A stretch of DNA of 44,975 nt from Bradyrhizobium sp. 139 (GTDB lineage: Bacteria; Pseudomonadota; Alphaproteobacteria; Rhizobiales; Xanthobacteraceae). Location of the stretch: the NCBI RefSeq assembly GCF_023074175.1, contig NZ_JADPKS010000019.1, forward strand, positions 1 to 44,975. The letters run 5' to 3'. The notes under the pieces were generated by a model. It worked only from the letters and a program-made list of their open reading frames with translations. It searched no databases and had not been told where the DNA came from. Shown here piece by piece: positions 27,077 through 34,110 of this stretch; the first letter of the stretch is position 1, and each line of letters starts with the position of its first letter. Position numbers and translations under genes: made by a program.

Positions 27077-28110
27077 GCGACACGAGCGAAGAGAAAACGC
27101 TCGCCCCCACGGAAAAGAAGCTAAGCGATTCGCGCAAGAAAGGCATGGTTCCGCATAGCACGGATCTAGTCAGGGCCGTCAGCGCTTGCGCCGGTCTCGG
27201 CTATCTCTGGTTAGAAGCGAGTTCCATCTACGACAAATGTCGTGAAGCGCTCATGCTGACTGACAAGCTGCTTGATAAGCCGTTCAATATTGCGGTCGAT
27301 CTTGCGCTCGGCGTCTTGCCCGAACTTGCACTGAGAATTGTTGGCCCGCTTCTTGGGAGTATGGTCACCTGCGCAATTCTGACGACGGTCCTGGCCAATG
27401 GTGGATTAGTGTTTTCCTCGGAGCCGATGACGCCGAAATTCGAGAACATTGATCCCATCAGCGGACTGAAGCGCATCGCTTCTTTGCGTTCCCTCATCGA
27501 GCTTGGCAAGACCTTGTTCAAGGTCTTCTGCCTCGGCGCGATCTTTCTCCTCGTCGTTGTCGGCGCGTGGAAGACACTGGTCTATCTGCCGGTTTGCGGC
27601 ACGGGCTGCTTCGAGTTCGTGTTCATTCAAGTGAAACTGTTGATCGGGATTGCAAGTGGTGCATTTCTGATCGGCGGATTGGTCGATCTCCTCGTCCAGC
27701 GCTGGTTGTTTTTGCGCGGCATGCGCATGACTAAGAGCGATATGAAGCGCGAGGACAAGGAGCAGCAAGGCAGTCCGGAGGTGAAACGCGAACACCGACG
27801 CCTTCGGCGGGAGCAGGCGAGCGAGTCTCCACTCGGCGTGCGTCGCGCGACATTGATCTTGACTGGGCGCGAGCTGCTGGTCGGGGTACGCTACATCCGT
27901 GGCGAAACGGGCGTCCCGGTCCTGGTTTGCCGCGGCGATGGGGAGGCGGCTTCACGGCTCATTGATGAAGCGAGGCGCCTTCGTCTCAGTATCGTCGATG
28001 ATCACGTCCTGGTCCGTGAGCTAATCTGCAACACTAGCCTTGGCAATTCCATTCCTGTCCAGTATTTCGAGGCTGTCGCAAAAGCACTCTTTGCCGCCGG
28101 CCAAGTCTAG
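27073..28110 (+). CDS. rhcU: RhcU (SctU) with altered autocleavage site
   Basis: 345 aa of the FlhB/SctU family. The N-terminus reads [20 protein letters not shown], typical of the family, followed by four membrane spans up to about residue 210 and a cytoplasmic domain ([20 protein letters not shown], then [12 protein letters not shown]). At the place where SctU proteins have NPTH before an (I/V)AVAxRY segment, this protein reads TGRE followed by [11 protein letters not shown] (residues 264-267, coded at 27862-27873). The frame is intact on both sides, so the motif is really replaced. In other systems Asn-Pro cleavage there switches substrate class. The C-terminal part continues normally ([14 protein letters not shown]). 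GTG start overlapping the rhcT stop; last gene of the operon. Confidence 0.93.
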   Translation: MSDTSEEKTLAPTEKKLSDSRKKGMVPHSTDLVRAVSACAGLGYLWLEASSIYDKCREALMLTDKLLDKPFNIAVDLALGVLPELALRIVGPLLGSMVTCAILTTVLANGGLVFSSEPMTPKFENIDPISGLKRIASLRSLIELGKTLFKVFCLGAIFLLVVVGAWKTLVYLPVCGTGCFEFVFIQVKLLIGIASGAFLIGGLVDLLVQRWLFLRGMRMTKSDMKREDKEQQGSPEVKREHRRLRREQASESPLGVRRATLILTGRELLVGVRYIRGETGVPVLVCRGDGEAASRLIDEARRLRLSIVDDHVLVRELICNTSLGNSIPVQYFEAVAKALFAAGQV

Positions 28111-28153
28111 TTCGTGTTGTGAATGAGGTCGCATCGAATGACTGATGTTCTCG

Positions 28154-28816
28154 CTATCGAGACGGCTGCACGGTCTGGGTGCCGGCAGACGTGGGATCTG
28201 ATAGCAGCTTGTTGTTAGCTATACCCAAGTTGCTGTTATTGCCGGTCGCGAAGGCTTTGTATGTGGCAACGGGAATGGCCGCACGATTGCCATCACTCGG
28301 CACAACGGCCTGATTGTCAATCAAGTCGCGCGGATCGTTGACCATGCCGGCCAAGTTGTTGCGGATCGAGCAGCCAAGCGTCGGATCGAAAGAATTGTCG
28401 TTCACTGAAGGGCCGACGATCGCAATCGACGGACAAACGGGAGGGTGCGCCTCGTACGTAATCGCCTCGATTCGGGCGGCAGAGCCATCACGCCTATCGA
28501 TGAATGGACCGTACAGGCGGATGTTGTGAGCGTCGACGCCCACTGCGCGGGCCTCAGCTGCTATCTGCGCCCCGAGCCGACGTGAGCCGACGATATCAAG
28601 ATGGAGCGCGTCATACCGACCGCGACTGGTACTCGCTATGAAATAACGCAGACGCTGCCGTTCGGGCCCTCCGAAGGTCTGTAACAGTAAGACGTTCTTC
28701 TCCTGTTCAACTAGGATCGCTTGCGCGGTCGGCTCGAGGTAAGTCGGCGCGGTGCTTGCGCAGCCACCTAGACTGGCCGTCAGACCGATGAGGGGGCGCA
28801 CGAATCGTAATCTCAT
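28154..28816 (-). CDS. CpaD-like lipoprotein (Y4xK-like)
   Basis: 220 aa with a lipoprotein signal (LIGLTASLGGCAS) and a body like Tad-pilus protein CpaD: DGSAARIEAITYEAHPPVCP and LGCSIRNNLAGMVNDPRDLI are close to the CpaD core. In Sinorhizobium NGR234 the gene y4xK lies next to rhcC2, and this gene has the same place and orientation, 10 bp after rhcC2. CpaD-type proteins work with CpaC-type secretins in Tad pili, so a role as pilotin or periplasmic partner of the RhcC secretin is a reasonable inference. Confidence 0.75.
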   Translation of the reverse strand: MRLRFVRPLIGLTASLGGCASTAPTYLEPTAQAILVEQEKNVLLLQTFGGPERQRLRYFIASTSRGRYDALHLDIVGSRRLGAQIAAEARAVGVDAHNIRLYGPFIDRRDGSAARIEAITYEAHPPVCPSIAIVGPSVNDNSFDPTLGCSIRNNLAGMVNDPRDLIDNQAVVPSDGNRAAIPVATYKAFATGNNSNLGIANNKLLSDPTSAGTQTVQPSR

Positions 28817-28826
28817 TGGTCGATCC

Positions 28827-30311
28827 TCATTCGATGATGTGCCCGGTGCCCCTTGTCGCGCCTGGTACGCTTATCGGGGGAGCACTGCGAACAGGCGAGC
28901 GCGTTGCCAATGTGTTTGTCAGACTGCGCGCGAGGTCTGAGGGCGGAGCGATGCGGTCGGTGGGCGCACTCATCTGCTTCGAGTTCGATCTTGGCCGCAC
29001 GACGTAAGGCGTGACGATGATCACGAGTTCCGTCTCCTCCTGTTGAAATGACGATGAGCGAAATAGCGCACCAAGAATCGGAACGTCGCCGAGCCAAGGG
29101 AAAGTCGTGATCTCAGTGCTGAAGTTGCGCCGGATAAGCCCACCAATTGCAAAGCTCTGGCCGCTGGCGAGCTCGACGACCGTGTTGGCACGCCGGGTGG
29201 AGAGAGCCGGCACGGAGATGCCGTTGATGTTGACAGCACCTTGTGACGATAGTTCGCTGACTTCAGGCTTCACGCGGATATTGATCTGATTGTTACTGAG
29301 AACGGTCGGCACAAACTCCAGGCTGACGCCGAAGTGACGGAACTCGACAGAGACCTGCCGATTGTCCTGCAACACCGGAATGGGAAATTCGCCGCCGGCG
29401 AGGAAGCTGGCGGATTCGCCTGACATTGCGGTGAGGTTCGGTTCAGCAAGTACGGAAGCGAGGCGCTCGTGAGCCAGTGCATCGAGCATAGCGCTGACGT
29501 TCACATGGCCAGTGTTGACTCCCATCTTCGCCGTACCGCCGCCCTGCGCCGCGCCGTATCCACCACCACTGCCACTGACCAAGCCGAGAGTGAAAGGGCC
29601 AGCTTGACCGGAAGCGGAGAGGTTGACGCCGAGCTCCTTCATGGCGCTCCGGGAGACCTCCGCCACCCGCACGCTCAGATTCACCTGCAATGACCCAGCC
29701 ACCTGAATCTTGTTGACGACGAGCGCACCAGACCCAAGAAACTGCTCGGTCACTTTCATCGCTATGTCGACGATCTCCGCATTGGGCGCCGTACCGCTAA
29801 GGATGGCCCCGCGCGGGGTGTAGCTTACCTGGATGGGATAGTCGCCGACCTGGGCTTTCAGCGTGGCGCGCAGATCCTCGATCGGCTGCGTGACCACAAC
29901 ACGCAGTTCAGCGAGAGCCTCCCCGCCCTCGTTCAGTGCGAACAAGCTGGTCCGCCCGGATTTTTTGCCGAAAACGAAGATGGTGTTGTTCGAAGGTGCC
30001 TGATAGTCCGCGACCGTAGGATCTGCGATAAAGATGCTCGCAGCCGGCGCTGGCAGATGAATCGTCTTACCCAGCGAAGAGGAAAGGGTCAGCGTTCCGC
30101 TAATGCCGTCGGCAGCCGTACGCTGCGGCCCACCTCCATCATCCCGCTTGATCTGAGCTACGGCAGCAGCCGGGAATAGCAGGACGACCACGCACAAAAG
30201 CTGCGAAAGACAAGGAAGAAAGGTGGACGAAAGGCCGTTGGCGGCGATCGATCCTCGAGTGACGCCGGCATGCTTGTCAAGAATGATGCTCAAGATGGTC
30301 TTTTCTTTCAA
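28827..30311 (-). CDS. rhcC2: RhcC2, C-terminal part of the split secretin
   Basis: 494 aa from a TTG start (no ATG nearby; 10 bp after the ttsI stop). After a hydrophobic signal region (LSQLLCVVVLLFPAAAVAQI) it has a CpaC-like pilus/secretin N-terminal domain (IHLPAPAASIFIADPTVADY and TTFVFGKKSGRT-like sequence), a BON-like segment (RGAILSGTAPNAEIVDIAMK) and the secretin core (LAEPNLTAMSGESASFLAGG, FEFIPTV-like FVPTVLSNNQINIRVKPEVS, TELVIIVTPYVVRP). It forms the outer-membrane ring with RhcC1. Notably it resembles CpaC of Tad pili rather than the usual T3SS secretins, matching the CpaD-like neighbour. Confidence 0.9.
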   Translation of the reverse strand: MKEKTILSIILDKHAGVTRGSIAANGLSSTFLPCLSQLLCVVVLLFPAAAVAQIKRDDGGGPQRTAADGISGTLTLSSSLGKTIHLPAPAASIFIADPTVADYQAPSNNTIFVFGKKSGRTSLFALNEGGEALAELRVVVTQPIEDLRATLKAQVGDYPIQVSYTPRGAILSGTAPNAEIVDIAMKVTEQFLGSGALVVNKIQVAGSLQVNLSVRVAEVSRSAMKELGVNLSASGQAGPFTLGLVSGSGGGYGAAQGGGTAKMGVNTGHVNVSAMLDALAHERLASVLAEPNLTAMSGESASFLAGGEFPIPVLQDNRQVSVEFRHFGVSLEFVPTVLSNNQINIRVKPEVSELSSQGAVNINGISVPALSTRRANTVVELASGQSFAIGGLIRRNFSTEITTFPWLGDVPILGALFRSSSFQQEETELVIIVTPYVVRPRSNSKQMSAPTDRIAPPSDLARSLTNTLATRSPVRSAPPISVPGATRGTGHIIE

Positions 30312-30321
30312 GTTCGATTGA

Positions 30322-31011
30322 CTACGCGGTCGATGCCGCGCATTTCAATTCAAGGACGTAGCCGATCCCGCGCGCGGTTTTGATCCGTAGCGTCGCACCG
30401 GACTGACTCAAATGACCGCGCAAACGATAGATTCCGACCTCAAGCGCATTGGTGGAGACCTCGTCGTCAAATGCATAGAGGCTATCCTGCAATGACGCGC
30501 GAGCCACGGTGCGGCCGGCCCGGCTGAGCAGATGTTCGAGAATGCACACCTCGCGGCGGGCAATCTTCAGCGGTCGACCATTGACCGATGCTTGCCGACC
30601 GATCGAATCGAATCGTAGATTGCCAAAGGTAACGATGGGGGCCGTCATTTGCGTTGATCGGCGCAGAGTAGCGCGCATCCGTGCGATGAGTTCATCAGTA
30701 GATACGGGCTTGGGCAGGAAGTCGTCCGCACCGCCATTAAATAGCGCTATCCGCCTACCGAGCTCGTTGAAGTTACTCATCATCATGGCAGGCATCGAAT
30801 GTCCGTCACGTCTCAACTGCTTCAGCCAATCCAAGCCGTCTCCATCCGGTAGAACCAACTCGAGCAAGAGAATGTCATACCTGGCGCAACAAAAAGCGGC
30901 GGCCGCCTCGTCCAGGGTGCACGCTACGTCAACGGCAAAACCGCAATCGGAGAGCGCATCTTGTACAACGCGCGCTGGGTCTGTCTCATGATCAACGAGT
31001 AGCGTTCGCAT
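30322..31011 (-). CDS. ttsI: TtsI, activator of the T3SS regulon
   Basis: 229 aa, an OmpR/PhoB-type response regulator: receiver domain (RTLLVDHETDPARVVQDAL, GADDFLPKPVSTDELIARM with Lys of LPKP) and winged-helix DNA-binding domain (ARREVCILEHLLSRAGRTVA, TNALEVGIYRLRGHL). ATG 31011 starts the receiver with MRTLLVDHE; an upstream frame extension of 11 residues is less likely. The usual phospho-acceptor Asp is Glu51 here (ILLLELVLPDGDG), so it may work without phosphorylation. In rhizobia TtsI is induced through NodD and flavonoids and binds tts boxes. A nod box lies about 350 bp upstream. Confidence 0.93.
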   Translation of the reverse strand: MRTLLVDHETDPARVVQDALSDCGFAVDVACTLDEAAAAFCCARYDILLLELVLPDGDGLDWLKQLRRDGHSMPAMMMSNFNELGRRIALFNGGADDFLPKPVSTDELIARMRATLRRSTQMTAPIVTFGNLRFDSIGRQASVNGRPLKIARREVCILEHLLSRAGRTVARASLQDSLYAFDDEVSTNALEVGIYRLRGHLSQSGATLRIKTARGIGYVLELKCAASTA

Positions 31012-31361
31012 TCCGCGACCTCCTATCAAGTCACGCCAAGACACCCACCACGTCAGGTTCGAGCATGCGCGGAATTGAACAGTCCGGCCTCCGCGTAAGC
31101 GTTGGAATCCGGAATAGACGAAGAGCAGCGGTGCTGGCGACTCGCATACTGGATCGGGATTCCATTGTAAGCTCGACTGGCGTGTTCACTGTCTCACGTG
31201 GCGCGCATGCATCTTGGTGACGTCGAATGTGCTCTCGCCACCGGGACATAGGCGGCAATCAATCAAATGCATCGATAGGCGGGCAGCACCCCGCTCAGCG
31301 CCGGAACAATCCCGGTAGTTGTCGCCGACCTCCTGAGGTCGAGATGATTGCCGAGAACACA

Positions 31362-31410
31362 TTGATTGGTGAAATCCATGGTTTGGATCGATGCATTCAC
31401 ATGGCGGATC
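31362..31410 (-). promoter_or_regulatory. nod box upstream of ttsI
   Basis: On the minus strand the segment reads CATCGATCCAAACCATGG then ATTTCACCAATC, matching the nod-box blocks ATCnAAAC, (A/G)AT and TTTnACCAATC. The block with ACCAATC lies at 31364-31370 and the upstream part reaches 31410. This is where NodD would act to switch on ttsI; the leader to the ATG is about 350 bp. Confidence 0.8.
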
Positions 31411-32428
31411 AGTGACAATGCCGTTCCACGGTCTGGATCTAAATCTCCTCATCACGATCGATGCTCCCGATGGCGAGCGCAGCCGCACGGCCGCAGGTTT
31501 GATGGGGGAGCAGCGATGATAGGCGATTTGCATCGCGACCCTCAATTTGCAAAGCCTCACACGCCGGCAGACGTTCCGTGCTTGAGCAACGAACTTCCTC
31601 ATTCGGCCTGGAAGGTGAGCCTCCTTCGTGCTCCGATCACCGGAGCGACAGTGATGGCCAAGCGCGGCTACGCTCAGCTGGAGAACGCCATAACGAGGCC
31701 GTCCTGCCGCGCCTTCCTTTTTCGAACTTTTATAAAATCACCGAGACGCTGTGGAATGAACTGCTCAACGGCCGCACAATCCAAAGACGGGGGGTGACAT
31801 GAAGTTGGCCGCACCGGGCAAAACCGTGCCTACAATCCGATCGCGGCGTCCATGATCACGTACTCATCGCAGCTTTGCCGACAGTAAACCTACCATGTTG
31901 CGTGATGCACGACGCTTTCCCTACCCGGCAGCACATGAAGTGTGAAATCAATTCTTTGGATGGATTGCATTCGCATCCTGGATAGTGACAACACGTCTGA
32001 GGTCTGTGTCTCAGTCTCCTAGTCGCACCTGATGCTCTGATGACCGAACGCAATCTGTCGCTGGCAGCTCTGGTGGGGCGAGCGATAATTTTGGTGATTT
32101 GCATGGCGGCGTCTTCCTGCAAGGCTCACATTGGGCGCCGACTCTTCTGGACTAGCAAAACCCAGGTGATGGTCACTCGCCCAGCAATGTCGGTTCTGTC
32201 ATCCGGACGTGGGAAAAAATGTTGTTGTGATCGACATTCTACGTCTGATCAGAATGGTGCATCATCTCGGAATCGGTGGGCGACTTGCTCCGGAATTCGC
32301 ATGGTGCATGACCGCGCGTCAGCAAGTTGTTCCGTCTGAGCCGAAGCGCCCCGATCCTAGAGAGCTTGACGGCCAATAAGTCTTCCGCAGAGTGCTTGGC
32401 AGTCGCATCGGAGTGCGGATAGATGCTT
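31411..32428. other. long region without a recognisable gene
   Basis: About 1 kb between the nod box and the next tts box. Several short open frames exist (for example plus strand 31366-31797 and 31578-31802) but none has a good ribosome site or a motif I recognise. Probably degraded island DNA. Confidence 0.45.
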
Positions 32429-32456
32429 TGGTCAGGTTGTGGTCAGCTAGGTTGTA
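32429..32456 (+). promoter_or_regulatory. tts box upstream of the nopP pseudogene
   Basis: Core GTCAGGTTGTGGTCAGCT followed by AGG, a tts box with three changes from the best ones. It lies 70 bp from the MYGRI start of the decayed nopP copy. Confidence 0.6.
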
Positions 32457-32526
32457 TATCCTCCTCGGCAAAGCTTGTCGCGGCACGAGCTCAATCGCGT
32501 GCATTTTGCCGATCGGGAGCGATCTG

Positions 32527-33324
32527 ATGTATGGCAGAATCGGTGGCTCCGTTTTGCGGAAGCGGTTGCCGGCCTGGAGCGAGGTGGGTCGTCGTCGGCG
32601 GGCGCGACGCCATACTCCTGCGTTCCAATCCGCCCATTATCAAGATCGTCGACTGAGAATCTTTCATGCGCAAAGTGAAGAGATTCTTGTCCAGTGAAAT
32701 CATGCACATCGCCAGTAACCCGCAGGAGTACTCGGATTTTGTTCGGAGAAAGGCGAGCGGGCTGCAACTGTCGGTGGGTGGAGGCTATTCCAGTACTTAC
32801 GATGATCCGGGTAAGCACGCGCGATTTTTCAGATATCAGGTTGGGTGGCGAAACTATAGGGCTTTTAGGAGCCGGAGGCTCGGTCAGGATCAGGGGGAGA
32901 CCATTTTCGCCAACAGTTCCGGCGTAACGATATCACGTCCGTGGTAGATCTACGCGTTACTTATCCGCTCGCCGAGAACGCGGGCGATATCCTGCTGGAG
33001 CATGAACTGCGAGTGGACGGCGATCATCCGTTGGTCTTATCACGTCCTGGCGTAGGAGGTATGGAACCCCGTCTAGCGGAAATGGATTTTGTTCACGTGG
33101 GTCGCAATAACTGGGTGCTTGATCCTCAACAGCATCCCAAAGTGTGGACGAAGAACGAGAACGACCAGTGGCACCGAGTAGTCAGGCCTACAAAGTATCT
33201 TTCCGAAGTCGAGGATAGCGATAGTCAAGAGAGCTGCGAGACGGATTCGTGTGACGATGATCCCTCGTATTACCTGGAGCGCGCTGTTCGAAGATTGCCT
33301 GGGGGACAAGACGATTCGGAATGA
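32527..33324 (+). pseudogene. nopP: second nopP copy, decayed
   Basis: Pieces in all three frames align in order to the intact NopP at 1697-2506: MYGRI at 32527; PYSCVP (about 32610); NPPIIKIVD, a stop, then ESFMRKVKRF and IASNPQEYSDFVRR, ARFFRYQVG (to 32845); ETIGLLGAGGS; and DHFRQQFRRNDITSVVDLRV, ENAGDILLEHELRVDGDHPL, MDFVHVGRNNWVLDPQQHPK up to the acidic tail and stop at 33324. At least four frame changes and one nonsense codon are needed, so it is dead as a full-length effector. The last 127 codons from 32941 (a GTG; residues VDLRVTYPLAENAG) remain open. The sequence is clearly diverged from the intact copy, so it is an old paralogue or a second acquisition rather than a fresh duplicate. 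Confidence 0.85.
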
Positions 33325-33410
33325 TGAGAGCGGGCTGGGGCGGACCGGTATTTCGCTATTGCAGGGGCCGGTTCAGAAGTGAACTTGAAGGAAGCGCTCG
33401 CGCCGGATCG

Positions 33411-33860
33411 TGCTCCTCGCGCGTGACATATGCCCGGTTTCGAACGTCAAGTTTGACTTCCTCGGCTACTGCTTCGGGCCGCGACGGGCAAAGAACTTAC
33501 AAAACGCCTCGGTGTTTTGCAGTTTTCTGCCTCGGCTCAGCGCTTCGGCGCTGAAGTTTATGCGGGCGGCAATCCGGGATTTGAACCTCCGAAAACGGAC
33601 CCATGTGTCAATGGCTGACATCGCTCGGCAGCTCAATCCTCTCCTGCGGGGGGATTGTGTATTACGGTCGATTCAGGCCGGCGCCTCTGGGTCAATCCTT
33701 CGATACGTCAATCAGACAATCGAGGCTTGGATGGTGCGGAAGTTCAAACGCTTTATGGGGTCGCAAGGCCAAGACCGGCCGCGTTCTCGAACGACTATCT
33801 CGCGAACGTCCCGGGTTGTTCGCGCAATGGAAGATCGGCATACGCGGCTCGTTCGCCTGA
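33411..33860 (+). pseudogene. group II intron maturase, C-terminal remnant
   Basis: The frame from about 33411 reads VSNVKFDFLGYCFGPRRAKN, FLPRLSASALKFMRAAIRDL and ADIARQLNPLLRG; after a frame change it continues as GIVYYGRFRPAPL and, to the stop at 33860, RERPGLFAQWKIGIRGSFA. This is the thumb/maturase (X) part of a bacterial group II intron reverse transcriptase. The catalytic YADD region and everything upstream are missing, and a frameshift near 33645 breaks the remainder. Confidence 0.8.
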
Positions 33861-33867
33861 TGGGAGC

Positions 33868-33945
33868 CTAGTGACGCGAGAGTCTCACGCTGGGATCCTT
33901 GAGAGGCCGGCGGTGAGATTCCGCCGGCCTACTCGCCAAAGCCGT
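33868..33945 (+). other. 3' end of a group II intron (RNA domains V/VI)
   Basis: Directly after the maturase stop lies GAGCC...GTGACGCGAGAGTCTCAC followed by TTGAGAG and the hairpin GGCCGGCGG-TGAGATT-CCGCCGGCC (33905-33929), then CTACTC. This order is typical of the 3' end of bacterial group II introns of this maturase type. Since the 5' part of the intron is gone, it cannot splice. Confidence 0.6.
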
Positions 33946-34038
33946 CTGCCCGGATCTGTGAGGGCAAAGCAAATGGCCGAGCTACTCGACCACGATCCAC
34001 GGCGATGTGGGTTTCCTGTGCAACCGGAAAAACGCCCT

Positions 34039-34066
34039 TCGTCAGCTACTCGTCAGCCAGCCTGTC
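34039..34066 (+). promoter_or_regulatory. tts box upstream of the HLK-like effector
   Basis: Reads TCGTCAGCTACTCGTCAGCC then AGCCTGTC. It is close to the nopB tts box including the GCCTGTC end, with deviations in TTnTCG and in the last AGCT. It lies 44 bp before ATG 34111. Confidence 0.65.
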
Positions 34067-34110
34067 TATCCAGACAGGCTGCGCATTCTCGACTTGATTG
34101 GAGATGGAAT

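Noticed and set aside
32460..32495. second tts-like motif (AGCTTGTCG near AGCTC)
   Set aside because: Spacing between the half sites is wrong; the motif at 32429 fits better.
33655..34110. N-terminal extension of the effector reading frame
   Set aside because: The extension runs through the group II intron remnant and precedes the tts box; ATG 34111 has a ribosome site and correct promoter spacing.
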